Source: Asticcacaulis machinosus (lineage in GTDB: Bacteria > Pseudomonadota > Alphaproteobacteria > Caulobacterales > Caulobacteraceae). Taken from it: 64,000 bases of DNA. Under the pieces are notes generated by a model. The model worked only from the letters and a program-made list of their open reading frames with translations, made no database searches and was not told the DNA's origin. The stretch spans positions 868,001-932,000 of the forward strand of contig NZ_JAQQKV010000001.1 in assembly GCF_028550435.1 (NCBI RefSeq), written 5' to 3'. Numbering within the stretch: position 1 is the stretch's first letter; each line of letters opens with the position of its first letter. Both the position numbers and the translations under genes were made by a program. This document shows positions 8,000-16,370 of the stretch, in pieces.

Positions 8000-9454
8000 T
8001 TATGATCTAAACTGAGCCGTCATAGTCTGCCCTTGGCGAACTATGCTGATTTTCCAGGACGCCGGACGGGTATTCAGGATCTGCTCTAACTGAGCGGCCG
8101 ACGTAATCGGCGTGCCGTTGATGTCCTTGATGATATCACCGGGGCGGAAACCGGCGCGGGCGGCATAGACGCGGTTGGATTCAAGACCGTAAACCAGCAC
8201 CCCACGCGGCGCGGCAAAGATGTCTATGCCGGCTTCTTCGGCGACAGCCGGCGACATATTGACGACCTTGGCGCCGTTCAGAGGCACATTGGCCTTGATC
8301 AGGCGCTCATCCTTGGCCGGTGTCGCCGACGGGGCCTGTATCTTCACTTTCAGGCTCTGCGGTTTGCCATCGCGGACAATGTTAAGCTGAGCCGTCTCCC
8401 CCGGATTACGCACACTGAGGCGGTAAGCAATGGCGCGGGCATCATTGACAGGCTGACCATCAACGGCAGTAACCACATCGCCGGTACGCAATCCGGCCTG
8501 ATCGGCGGGGCTGCCCTTATAGATGTCGCTGACCAGCACCCCTTCCGGACGCGCAAGGTTCATAGAACGGGCAATATCAGAAGTGACCGTATCGCCCTTG
8601 GCCCCCAGCCAGGGCCGCACCAGCGTTGATTTCCCGCCAAGTGCGGTATCAACCACCCTGCGCACCATAGCCGACGGAATGGCAAACCCAACCCCCGCTG
8701 ATGAGCCCGACCGCGACAGGATAAAGCTATTAATACCAATCAGGTCACCGTCCATATCGACCAGAGCGCCGCCGGAGTTACCGGGGTTGATGGCGGCATC
8801 GGTTTGAATAAACGCCCCCTCGCCCGGCCCGACATCGGTACGGTCAAGCGCTGAGATAATGCCGTTGGTCACCGTCTGCCCCACCCCAAACGGGTTGCCG
8901 ATCGCCAGCACCAAATCACCGACCTCAAGGTCGCGTCCGTCATCCAGATTGAGCGTGGTGAACTTTTCGCCGCTGGTTTCCAGTTGAAGCACGGCGAGGT
9001 CGGTGCGCTCATCGGCCAGCAGCAGCTTGGCCGGGAACTCACGCCGGTCATTGAGCACGACCATGAACTCCTGCCCGCCCTGAACGACATGGTTATTGGT
9101 CACGACCACGCCGTCGCCGCGCACGATCACACCAGAGCCCAGGGATTGCTCGACCTGCGGGCGCGGATTGACTCCGCCGAACATCTGCCAGAACGGATCG
9201 ACCTGACGGCGGGTGACGCGCTTAGCGTAGACATTGACAACGGCAGGTGCGGTATCGCGCACGACCGGCGCAAAGGACGACTTCATGCCGATGGCGCTGT
9301 CGGGCACCTTGCGGTTGGGTGTGCTGAGCGGTTGCTGATGAAAGCCCGAACCTTCGTAATTATCCTGCGGCTCTGTCTGGCCTGAGCAGGCGCTCATCAG
9401 ACCGGCCATAGTCAGGGCGATAATGGAAGCCGCTTTGCGTAAAGATGTCGTCAT
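8000..9454 (-). CDS. HtrA/DegP-like serine protease, predicted lipoprotein
   Basis: A 484-residue envelope protease that degrades misfolded proteins. Trypsin-like catalytic residues are His in TNNHVV (about 121), Asp in DERTDLAV (about 151) and Ser in NPGNSGGALV (about 226). Two PDZ domains follow (about 295-385 and 405-480, the second beginning near GVLVYGLESN). The N-terminus is a signal peptide ending LMSAC, so it is probably lipid-anchored, unlike soluble E. coli DegP. The start is uncertain: upstream in-frame codons exist, and 9454 is chosen because it opens the signal peptide. Confidence 0.9.
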   Translation of the reverse strand: MTTSLRKAASIIALTMAGLMSACSGQTEPQDNYEGSGFHQQPLSTPNRKVPDSAIGMKSSFAPVVRDTAPAVVNVYAKRVTRRQVDPFWQMFGGVNPRPQVEQSLGSGVIVRGDGVVVTNNHVVQGGQEFMVVLNDRREFPAKLLLADERTDLAVLQLETSGEKFTTLNLDDGRDLEVGDLVLAIGNPFGVGQTVTNGIISALDRTDVGPGEGAFIQTDAAINPGNSGGALVDMDGDLIGINSFILSRSGSSAGVGFAIPSAMVRRVVDTALGGKSTLVRPWLGAKGDTVTSDIARSMNLARPEGVLVSDIYKGSPADQAGLRTGDVVTAVDGQPVNDARAIAYRLSVRNPGETAQLNIVRDGKPQSLKVKIQAPSATPAKDERLIKANVPLNGAKVVNMSPAVAEEAGIDIFAAPRGVLVYGLESNRVYAARAGFRPGDIIKDINGTPITSAAQLEQILNTRPASWKISIVRQGQTMTAQFRS

Positions 9455-9614
9455 GGGTTGGGTCAGGCTCACAAAAGGAACAGTCATCCAATTATGTAGA
9501 GGTCTTTGCGGCGCTATCAAGGCATTGAAAGATACCAAAAGCGCCAGCTACCGATAATGTTGCTCCCCGTGAGGTGACGATGTAGTCTTATATGAGGCAG
9601 CTGTAGGGGGGTAT

Positions 9615-10514
9615 ATGAAGCTTAAGACTGCGATTGCGTTCGTTCGCAAAGGCCAATGGGCACAACTAAAGCATTTGGTGGCTAGTTTATCGCCTGAAGC
9701 GGCTTACGAACTTATAAAGCTCATTTACGCCCAGATTGATATGAAGACTTCATTCGCAGGGCTGGTTGATAGTCCTGACGATGTTTTAGGCAACACCATA
9801 CTAGGCGGCATATTGTTCGGCATCGCACGGCGTCATCGTGGTGGTGGGACTTTCGTTGAGGTTACGCCTGAGAGATTCGCGCGTTACCGCGATGTATTGG
9901 AAGATTCCGAAGCCTGCCTCAGGCAGGCTCTCGATATCGATCGCTCATTCGGACTGGCCGCAGCATTTTTCATGGCCGTTAATATGGATCCTAATGAGGA
10001 CGTCGAACGCGACATTGCCGAGGCACGATTACTTGCCGCCGATAATGTACCGCTATCAGGCTATATGAATTTGTTACTGGCGCGGTGTGAAAAATGGGGT
10101 GGCGATCACGATACCATGTTCCGCATAGGCCGCGCTCACATGAACCCGGACAAACCCAGTTACTATGCCTTGATTACACGGGCACATTGGGAACGGCATT
10201 TTTATTACGCCGCTTTTGACGAAGCTCCCAATGCAGATCGCCTTGCAGAGCGATATTTCCAGCAGCCAGAGGTCATTCGCGACCTTAAAGAAGCTTCGGA
10301 TAGCGTGTTAAGCGCTAATCTGGCTGATCCTGCCGAAATACGCCTCGCCAATGGCTGGCTATTGTTCACCTTTATACGCGCTTGCAAATGGAAACTCGCC
10401 CGCCAACACCTGCAGGCACTTAAGGGCTTTGAAGACCCCAGTATATGGTGGTTTTCTTCCACATCGTTCAGCCGACTGGCGCTATGGGTTCGGTTAAGGG
10501 CGGCTCTGGCCTAA
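9615..10514 (+). CDS. Hypothetical alpha-helical protein (TPR-like)
   Basis: A 299-residue protein without a signal peptide. The sequence is mostly helical, with Ala/Leu/Arg patterns like those of TPR or other helical-repeat proteins (EACLRQALDIDRSFGLAAAF). It contains WERHFYYAAF and a cluster of Trp near the C-terminus. I do not recognise a named family. It has GGGGGG upstream of the ATG and stands alone, divergent from the HtrA gene and convergent with the phosphodiesterase gene. Codon use is less GC-biased than in its neighbours, which hints at an accessory origin. Confidence 0.6.
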   Translation: MKLKTAIAFVRKGQWAQLKHLVASLSPEAAYELIKLIYAQIDMKTSFAGLVDSPDDVLGNTILGGILFGIARRHRGGGTFVEVTPERFARYRDVLEDSEACLRQALDIDRSFGLAAAFFMAVNMDPNEDVERDIAEARLLAADNVPLSGYMNLLLARCEKWGGDHDTMFRIGRAHMNPDKPSYYALITRAHWERHFYYAAFDEAPNADRLAERYFQQPEVIRDLKEASDSVLSANLADPAEIRLANGWLLFTFIRACKWKLARQHLQALKGFEDPSIWWFSSTSFSRLALWVRLRAALA

Positions 10515-10543
10515 CATGTACAGAAGCTCACAAAAATCAGATC

Positions 10544-11803
10544 TCAATGATCGACTTTCAACGCGGGCCTGAACGGCTTTACTGTGCCGTCATAGGGTTC
10601 AGGCTTAAGATCAAGCAGTTCCATGATCAGGCCATAGACATCGACATTATCAAATGTCTTTAACGCCACACCGGATTTAAAGGCCGGGCCGCTGGCGATA
10701 AACACCGCCTGCATTTGGGGATCATAGGGGTCATATCCGTGGCTGCCGCCCTCTGGCTTTGGCATCCAGTTATCGCGTGACGGGGCCACGATGTAACCGC
10801 CGACATCGGCCATGCAGACAATCTTGCGCACGCGGATATGTTTACCGAAATGGTAGCGTGCCGGTATTTTGCCTTTCGGCCAGCAGGTCATGTGCGGTGG
10901 TTTATTGCGGATCAGTATCCGGTTTACCTCCGCCTCATGGCCCGGCTTGGGGTCAAGCAATACAACCTGCCCGCCCGCCACCAGATCATAACTGCCTTCC
11001 GGCAAAACATCGGCGATGCGCACAAACGTTTCGGGCTGGTGTTTGGCCATGCCGTGATCCGATACGATGACGATATTGGCATTAATGCCTCTAGATTTCA
11101 GTCCCTTGATCAGTTGCCCTATCGACTGATCGACATCGGCAAGGGCGGCATTAACCTCATGACTATCCGGCCCAAAATCATGACCTTCATGGTCGACGGT
11201 CGAGTAATAGAGCGTCACCACATCCGGCCGATCTGAGGTCGGCATATCCAGCCATGCCATGACCTGCGTTATACGATCAGGGTGCGGCATTTCCTCATTA
11301 TAGGTCATCCAGTAGCTAGGGCGTACTCCACGAATATCGGCCTCAGACCCCGGCCAGAACATGGTCGCGACCTTAAGGCCCTGCGCCTGCGCCGTAATCC
11401 AGAACGGCTTGCCGCCATCCCACCAGAAGCGATCGGTCACGGCTTCACGGTTCGACAGCCGGAATGTCACGTCCGGCTTACGGGGATCGCGCATAGTGTT
11501 GCCGATAATGCCATGATGGTCAGGCCGCAGCCCCGTCACCAGCGTATAGTGATTGGGAAAGGTCAGGCTGGGGAAACTGGGGCGCATGGCCGCACGCGCC
11601 CCATTATCGGCCAGCTTTTTCAGATTAGGGGTTATGCCACGATCCAGATAGTCCGCGCGAAAGCCATCAATGGATATCAGGATCAGCGGTGCCGGTTTTT
11701 CGATGACCGCTTCAACAGGCACCACAGGCGCCGACGGTTTGGAGACGCACGCCCCCATGCTCACCATAACCAGCGCAATTGCCCCCAAAATCTGTTTACG
11801 CAT
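10544..11803 (-). CDS. Type I phosphodiesterase/nucleotide pyrophosphatase (ENPP-like) lipoprotein
   Basis: A 419-residue alkaline-phosphatase-superfamily enzyme of the ENPP/AP3 group, which hydrolyses phosphodiester or pyrophosphate bonds with two zinc ions. Metal and catalytic motifs are visible: SIDGFRADY (metal Asp), nucleophile Thr in PSLTFPNHYTLVTG, STVDHEGHDFGP, VSDHGM and GSHGYDP. The N-terminus is a signal peptide ending SMGAC, a likely lipobox, so it is probably envelope-anchored. The start at 11803 fits the signal peptide better than one 21 bp upstream. Substrate is unknown. Confidence 0.88.
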   Translation of the reverse strand: MRKQILGAIALVMVSMGACVSKPSAPVVPVEAVIEKPAPLILISIDGFRADYLDRGITPNLKKLADNGARAAMRPSFPSLTFPNHYTLVTGLRPDHHGIIGNTMRDPRKPDVTFRLSNREAVTDRFWWDGGKPFWITAQAQGLKVATMFWPGSEADIRGVRPSYWMTYNEEMPHPDRITQVMAWLDMPTSDRPDVVTLYYSTVDHEGHDFGPDSHEVNAALADVDQSIGQLIKGLKSRGINANIVIVSDHGMAKHQPETFVRIADVLPEGSYDLVAGGQVVLLDPKPGHEAEVNRILIRNKPPHMTCWPKGKIPARYHFGKHIRVRKIVCMADVGGYIVAPSRDNWMPKPEGGSHGYDPYDPQMQAVFIASGPAFKSGVALKTFDNVDVYGLIMELLDLKPEPYDGTVKPFRPALKVDH

Positions 11804-11888
11804 AAAGCACCCGGCATAACCCAACCATCACAACAGACTACATAAAAGATGCGTCAGCGTGGTGACAAGTGGGCACGACATCGACCCA

Positions 11889-11917
11889 TAAAAAAAGCCT
11901 CCGCAACCGCGGAGGCT
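11889..11917 (-). terminator. Intrinsic terminator of the 52-residue peptide gene
   Basis: On the minus strand a GCCTCCGC/GCGGAGGC stem with a four-base loop is followed by a run of six T. It ends the small gene at 11941-12099. Confidence 0.85.
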
Positions 11918-11940
11918 CTTAATATGTCGATGGTGTTCGC

Positions 11941-12099
11941 TTAGTCGCAGGTGCGGATGCGATCCAGAACGTCCAGGTCGGACGCATCGCTAAACGCGGG
12001 TTCATCATGCCCGAAAAGGGTCTCACTCAGCAGCGCTTCCGAAAGAACCGGCGCGCCTGCGGCAGGGGTGTACGCATGGCTTTGTACGTCATTGGACAT
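11941..12099 (-). CDS. Orphan 52-residue acidic peptide
   Basis: A short gene beginning MSNDVQSHAYTPAAGAPVLS and ending DLDVLDRIRTCD. A strong ribosome binding site (AGGAGG, five bases before ATG) and an intrinsic terminator right after the stop mark it as a real, separate transcription unit. There is no signal peptide, no membrane helix, and a single Cys one residue from the end. The length, acidic leader-like body and distinct C-terminal tail resemble a precursor peptide, but no modifying enzyme or exporter gene is nearby, so function is unknown. An inverted repeat (12131-12163) lies in the 5' leader. Confidence 0.65.
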   Translation of the reverse strand: MSNDVQSHAYTPAAGAPVLSEALLSETLFGHDEPAFSDASDLDVLDRIRTCD

Positions 12100-12347
12100 A
12101 GCAACCTCCTGGAATATGGGTGATGTAAAAGTGAAGACTTGACCCCGTGGCCTTAATCTTCACCCAAACCGTAGGGTATAAACCTCAGCAAGAAAAGTCA
12201 CAGTCCTTATGCGGACGATCACAGACGCGTTAACTAAGTAGCAATAAATAATTATGTGATAAAATTAACGCGCTGCACAACCCTCTTACCGCCAGGTTCA
12301 CAGGCTCTGCGCGCTTATGCGGCAATAATTTACGCAAGTGCAAACGT
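12100..12347. other. Intergenic region upstream of the small peptide gene
   Basis: No gene is visible in this interval. It has an AT-rich stretch (about 12235-12270) that could hold a minus-strand promoter for the 52-residue peptide. A 7-bp inverted repeat, GTGAAGA/TCTTCAC (12131-12137 and 12157-12163), would form a hairpin in that gene's leader. Confidence 0.4.
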
Positions 12348-12382
12348 AAAAAAGGCCCTCTGGCAATCCAAAGGGCCTTTTT
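12348..12382 (-). terminator. Terminator after rplQ
   Basis: An AAAAAAGGCCCT/AGGGCCTTTTT stem-loop lies 27 bp beyond the rplQ stop. It has T runs in both orientations and serves as the end of the ribosomal block. Confidence 0.88.
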
Positions 12383-12408
12383 CTAAATTAGTATGAAACG
12401 AGAGGGGA

Positions 12409-12825
12409 TTAAGCCTCTTCGGTCTCAACCGACAATACCGGGCCGGAATCCTTACCCTTTTCGTTTTCGTCACGCTCGACGAATTCGATGATGGCCATAG
12501 CGGCATTGTCGCCGTGACGGAAACCGGCCTTCATGATGCGGATGTAGCCGCCGTTGCGGTCTTTGTAGCGCGGGCCCAGCACTTCGAACAGCTTGCCGAC
12601 CTGAGCCACGTCGCGAACGCGCGAAATGGCGATACGGCGGTCATGCAGGGTGCCCGACTTGGCCAGGGTCACCAGCTTTTCAACGAAGGGACGCAGTTCC
12701 TTGGCCTTCGGCAGGGTGGTGATGATTTGTTCGTGCTTGATGATCGAAGCGGCCATGTTGGCGAACATGGCGGTGCGGTGAGCGGTGGTACGACCGAGTT
12801 TACGGTAACCAGAACCGTGACGCAT
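12409..12825 (-). CDS. rplQ: 50S ribosomal protein L17
   Basis: A 138-residue L17, a large-subunit protein near the exit tunnel. It begins [20 protein letters not shown], as in all bacteria, and has an acidic C-terminal tail typical of alphaproteobacteria. It normally follows rpoA directly; here about 760 bp holding another gene separates them. A candidate promoter at 13008-13036 may let it be transcribed independently. Confidence 0.97.
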   Translation of the reverse strand: MRHGSGYRKLGRTTAHRTAMFANMAASIIKHEQIITTLPKAKELRPFVEKLVTLAKSGTLHDRRIAISRVRDVAQVGKLFEVLGPRYKDRNGGYIRIMKAGFRHGDNAAMAIIEFVERDENEKGKDSGPVLSVETEEA

Positions 12826-13007
12826 AATAAAATCTCCAAAAGACCGGCGGCACGCAGCCTGTCCGATCTCCCAAAAACGAGCCCATGATCTAAAGACAAC
12901 GGCCCGAATGGCCCCTGCCCGTCATGAACGTCCAACCGCAAAGTGGCTGGAAATTACCGGGACAAGGTTTTGGTCTTTCCCGATAAGTCTCGCATAGCGA
13001 GGTGTCG

Positions 13008-13036
13008 CTAATGACAAATCAGGCCTTCAAAGTCAA
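13008..13036 (-). promoter_or_regulatory. Candidate promoter for rplQ
   Basis: On the minus strand, TTGACT (13031-13036) and CATTAG (13008-13013) are spaced by 17 bp, about 185 bp upstream of rplQ. The -35 box is good and the -10 box is weak. The rpoA-rplQ separation makes a dedicated promoter plausible. Confidence 0.35.
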
Positions 13037-13057
13037 CCCCCTAACCTGATTAAACCC

Positions 13058-13471
13058 CTAAATGGTATTGTCCGCGGGACTTACATACTGGCCTTGCAGG
13101 GTTTTCTTTAAAAGCGGGCGCGTGAATTCCTCAACAGGGTCAATACTAGGATTGCCGTGATTATATTCTCCAGCATCAAAAGACAGATAAACACTCCAGA
13201 AAAACGGCGAAAGAGTCAGCGTTCCGCTTGGCACTCCGCGATTTAGATCATAAAAAAGCTCAATTATAATGCCGTTACAAAATTCAAAATCACGCTCGCC
13301 TGATAGGAAAAGTTGGGCTAATGCCTCAGCAAGTTGGTCACAAATCACCTGTTGGGCTAACCCTAATTCTCTGCACCATTGATCCCAATCTTGGTCTGTG
13401 AGTTGACCTAAGCCATTCTCAGTCCGGCGGCGGATGAAATCTTCAAATTGAGCAATGGAATACGGCGCCAT
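13058..13471 (-). CDS. Hypothetical protein inserted between rpoA and rplQ
   Basis: A 137-residue protein starting MAPYSIAQFEDFIRRRTENG. It has no signal peptide. It is acidic and aromatic-rich with two segments of likely beta structure (GTLTLSPFFWSVYLSFDAGE). The family is not recognised; size and composition would suit an immunity-type protein, but nothing proves this. Codons are more AT-rich than in the ribosomal genes on both sides. It lies downstream of the rpoA terminator, so it needs its own promoter or read-through. The ATG at 13471 has only a weak ribosome site. Confidence 0.5.
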   Translation of the reverse strand: MAPYSIAQFEDFIRRRTENGLGQLTDQDWDQWCRELGLAQQVICDQLAEALAQLFLSGERDFEFCNGIIIELFYDLNRGVPSGTLTLSPFFWSVYLSFDAGEYNHGNPSIDPVEEFTRPLLKKTLQGQYVSPADNTI

Positions 13472-13492
13472 ATACAATGCCTGACATAGAAA

Positions 13493-13520
13493 AAGCCGGA
13501 CGCAAATTTGCATCCGGCTT
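13493..13520 (-). terminator. Terminator after rpoA
   Basis: On the minus strand an AAGCCGGA/TCCGGCTT stem is followed by TTTTT, 64 bp past the rpoA stop. It separates rpoA from the downstream hypothetical gene. Confidence 0.8.
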
Positions 13521-13535
13521 CCTATATTTAACTTA

Positions 13536-13576
13536 CACTTAAAAGTACACTGAGCAAAGCGAGGGACTTTTAAGTG
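13536..13576. repeat. Short palindromic repeat, copy 1
   Basis: An 11-bp perfect inverted repeat (CACTTAAAAGT/ACTTTTAAGTG) flanks a 19-nt centre. The centre and inner arms match, in reverse complement, the element at 22286-22327: both read AAAGTCC, then TCGCTT, then CTCAGTGTACTTT. It lies just after the rpoA stop. Confidence 0.7.
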
Positions 13577-13583
13577 AGGTCTC

Positions 13584-14600
13584 TTAGATCTGGTCTTCGA
13601 ACTTCTTGGCCAGATCCTCAACGTTCTCAGGCGGCCAGTTCGGCACGTCCATGCCCAGATTCAGGCTCATGGACGACAGAACTTCCTTAATTTCGTTCAG
13701 CGACTTACGACCGAAGTTCGGGGTACGGAGCATTTCCGATTCCGTCTTCTGGATCAGGTCACCGATATAGACGATGTTGTCGTTCTTCAGGCAGTTGGCC
13801 GAACGCACCGAAAGTTCCAGTTCGTCCACCTTCTTGAGCAGAGCCGGGTTGAACGGCAGCTCAGGCTTACCTTCTTCGACGACAGCCGGCTTAGGCTCTT
13901 CAAAGGTGATGAAGATTTGCAGTTGATCCTGAAGGATACGCGCAGCAAAGGCCACGGCATCGATCGGGGTCACAGCGGCGTTGGTTTCAACTTCCATCAC
14001 CAGCTTATCGTAATCAAGCGACTGGCCCTGACGGGTCGGCTCGACGCGGTAAGCAACTTTCTTGACCGGCGAATAGAGCGCATCGACGGCGATCAGGCCA
14101 ATCGGGGCATCTTCCGGACGCAGACGGTCAGCCGGGACATAGCCCTTACCGGTCTGGACGGTGAATTCCATACGCACCGAAGCGCCTTCGTCCAGCGTAC
14201 AGATGACATGGTCAGGGTTCAGAACTTCGATATCGGCGGGGACATCGATCTGACCGGCGGTTACCGGGCCTGCACCAGAGGCGCGTAGCACCATGCGCTT
14301 AGGGCCTTCGGCGTGCATACGCAGCGCCAGTTGCTTGATGTTGAGGATGATATCCACGACATCTTCACGCACGCCTTCGATGGACGAAAACTCGTGAACG
14401 ACACCATCGATCTGAACCGCGGTGACGGCAGCGCCTTGCAGCGAAGAGAGGAGAACACGTCTCAAAGCGTTACCGAGAGTTACCCCGAAACCGCGCTCCA
14501 GCGGCTCCGCGACCAGACGCATCTTGCGCGTGGAATCCACGCCGGACTCGATCTGGGGCTTCTCGGGACGAATTAGCTGTTGCCAGTTTCTTTCGATCAT
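13584..14600 (-). CDS. rpoA: RNA polymerase subunit alpha
   Basis: A 338-residue RpoA, which dimerises to start RNA polymerase assembly and contacts activators and UP elements through its C-terminal domain. The start [15 protein letters not shown] and the dimerisation motif [17 protein letters not shown] are typical. The alpha-CTD shows [14 protein letters not shown] and [10 protein letters not shown]. rpsK is upstream, as is normal for alphaproteobacteria, where rpsD is absent from this operon. The ATG at 14600 is preferred to a start 12 bp upstream. Confidence 0.98.
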   Translation of the reverse strand: MIERNWQQLIRPEKPQIESGVDSTRKMRLVAEPLERGFGVTLGNALRRVLLSSLQGAAVTAVQIDGVVHEFSSIEGVREDVVDIILNIKQLALRMHAEGPKRMVLRASGAGPVTAGQIDVPADIEVLNPDHVICTLDEGASVRMEFTVQTGKGYVPADRLRPEDAPIGLIAVDALYSPVKKVAYRVEPTRQGQSLDYDKLVMEVETNAAVTPIDAVAFAARILQDQLQIFITFEEPKPAVVEEGKPELPFNPALLKKVDELELSVRSANCLKNDNIVYIGDLIQKTESEMLRTPNFGRKSLNEIKEVLSSMSLNLGMDVPNWPPENVEDLAKKFEDQI

Positions 14601-14678
14601 TGCGTCCCTCAAATTGTGGGAAAGGCCGCCGCTTCGCGATCAAACGAAACGGCGGCTGTTAAATAGAATTAGACGAAA

Positions 14679-15068
14679 TTAAACGCGACGACGCTTCGGC
14701 GGACGGCAGCCGTTATGCGGGATCGGTGTGACGTCACGGATCGTGGTGATCGTGAAGCCTACCGCCTGCAGGGCGCGCAGAGCCGATTCACGGCCCGAAC
14801 CCGGACCGGCAACGCTGACTTCCAGCGTCTTGACGCCATGCTCCATAGCCTTACGGCCTGCGTCTTCAGCGGCAACCTGAGCGGCGTAAGGGGTCGATTT
14901 ACGCGAACCCTTAAAGCCCATGTGGCCAGCCGACGACCACGAAATCGCATTACCCTGCGCGTCCGTGATGGTGATCATGGTGTTGTTGAACGAAGCGTTG
15001 ACATGCGCCACGCCCGAAGTGATGTTTTTGCGTTCGCGCTTTTTAACGCGTGTAGGTTCCTTAGCCAT
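14679..15068 (-). CDS. rpsK: 30S ribosomal protein S11
   Basis: A 129-residue S11 of the 30S platform, which contacts the Shine-Dalgarno helix region of 16S rRNA. Typical segments are [18 protein letters not shown] and the C-terminal [18 protein letters not shown]. It lies between rpsM (16 bp upstream) and rpoA (78 bp downstream). Confidence 0.98.
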   Translation of the reverse strand: MAKEPTRVKKRERKNITSGVAHVNASFNNTMITITDAQGNAISWSSAGHMGFKGSRKSTPYAAQVAAEDAGRKAMEHGVKTLEVSVAGPGSGRESALRALQAVGFTITTIRDVTPIPHNGCRPPKRRRV

Positions 15069-15084
15069 TGCTCAGCGATCCCGA

Positions 15085-15453
15085 TTACTTCTTCTTGCCA
15101 GCGATAGGTTTCGCCGGACCTTTGCGCGTGCGCGCATTTGTGTGAGTGCGTTGACCACGCACCGGGAGGCCCTTACGGTGACGCAGGCCGCGGTAGCAGG
15201 CCAGGTCCATCAGGCGCTTGATGTTCATCGAGACTTCGCGACGCAGATCGCCTTCGACCAGATAGTCACGGTCGATGGTTTCACGGATCTGCAGCACTTC
15301 GGCATCGGACAGGGTGTTGACGCGGCGCGCATCTTCGATGCCCACCTTTTCAACGATTTCCTTGGCCTTTTGCGGGCCAATGCCATGAATATATTGAAGC
15401 GCGATGAGGACGCGCTTGTTGGTCGGTATATTGACGCCTGCAATACGGGCCAC
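15085..15453 (-). CDS. rpsM: 30S ribosomal protein S13 (GTG start)
   Basis: A 122-residue S13 of the 30S head, which contacts tRNA and the 50S subunit. The usual N-terminus [15 protein letters not shown] is encoded from a GTG codon at 15453, preceded by GAGGAG at seven bases. That start gives the standard family length; a longer reading from upstream would add 13 non-conserved residues. It is the first gene of the rpsM-rpsK-rpoA group. Confidence 0.96.
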   Translation of the reverse strand: MARIAGVNIPTNKRVLIALQYIHGIGPQKAKEIVEKVGIEDARRVNTLSDAEVLQIRETIDRDYLVEGDLRREVSMNIKRLMDLACYRGLRHRKGLPVRGQRTHTNARTRKGPAKPIAGKKK

Positions 15454-15809
15454 GTCTAAATCTCCTCGGGGCGCAACCTGACGGCGCGCCAAAAAACGAA
15501 AGGCGACACGTATGCCTATCTGCCCGCCTTTTGTAAAGGGTAGCTGATAAGAATACGCGTGTTATTTTCGCGGAAGCGACCCCTTATAATAAGGAATCAT
15601 CATCCGTCAATGGTTTTTTACTCAAAAGCTTAAGGTTTAAGGCCTTAAGCCGGATGAGCGGCGAAATGGCAGACCAAGACCTGACCCAGAGGTGAAATAT
15701 AGCGGGGCCGCGCCTTTAATCTTGAGTTGAACACCGGCTTTGGGGTGAAAATTCAAAACCGGTAAAGTGTCTCTCAGGCCTTCTAAGGGAGCCTGAAAGG
15801 AATCTGGTG
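15454..15809. other. Intergenic region between adk and rpsM
   Basis: No gene is supported here; rpmJ is not found. Two inverted repeats are visible: GCTTAAGG/CCTTAAGC (15628-15635 and 15643-15650), and CTCAGGC/GCCTGA arms near 15773-15797, the latter just after the adk stop and a possible terminator. The promoter of rpsM should lie within this interval. Confidence 0.5.
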
Positions 15810-16370
15810 TTAAGCGAGTGCCGACTCGATACGGGCGGCGACCTCTTCCATTGAGCCCATGCCCTCAACCTCAGCAAGCTTACCTTGCGCGGCATAGAAG
15901 GGCAAAAGCGGCGCGGTCTCAGCATTATACTTGGCCAGACGCTCCTTATAAACTTCGGGGTTGTCGTCGGAGCGGCCCTGCTCGGCAAAGCGTGTCTCGA
16001 TCCGGTCAATCAGCGCCGCTTCATCAACATTCAGGCGCACGACCTTATCGATCTGCGTACCACGCTCGGCCAGCATGGCGTCAAGCGCCTGCGCCTGGGC
16101 CACAGTGCGCGGAAAGCCATCAAAGATCGCCCCACCGGCGGCTTCGGCTTCCGGCAGACGTTCACGGATCAGGGCGATGACGATTTCATCCGCCACATAG
16201 CCGCCGCTGGCCAGAATATCCTTGACCTTGAGGCCCAATTCGCTTTCGGCAGCAATAGCGGCCCTCAGCATATCGCCGGTCGACAGTTGCACCATGTTGC
16301 GGGCAACGACCAGACGCTTGGCCTGAGTGCCTTTACCGGCCGCAGGCGGCCCGAAAAGTATTATGTTCAT
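15810..16370 (-). CDS. adk: Adenylate kinase
   Basis: A 186-residue enzyme that interconverts ATP+AMP and 2 ADP. The P-loop GPPAAGKGTQ is at residues 7-16, the AMP-binding STGDMLR near 31, and FDGFPRTVAQAQ near 82. The LID is the short form without the zinc-finger insertion, as in many alphaproteobacteria. Its ATG overlaps the secY stop as ATGA, so the two are translationally coupled. Confidence 0.97.
   Translation of the reverse strand: MNIILFGPPAAGKGTQAKRLVVARNMVQLSTGDMLRAAIAAESELGLKVKDILASGGYVADEIVIALIRERLPEAEAAGGAIFDGFPRTVAQAQALDAMLAERGTQIDKVVRLNVDEAALIDRIETRFAEQGRSDDNPEVYKERLAKYNAETAPLLPFYAAQGKLAEVEGMGSMEEVAARIESALA

Noticed and set aside
11941-12099. Lasso peptide precursor (known from Asticcacaulis)
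   Set aside because: No B or C maturation genes or isopeptidase nearby, and no Thr at the expected leader position before a Gly-starting core.
15454-15809. Hidden rpmJ between secY/adk and rpsM
   Set aside because: No reading frame with the L36 Cys/His pattern is visible in this gap.
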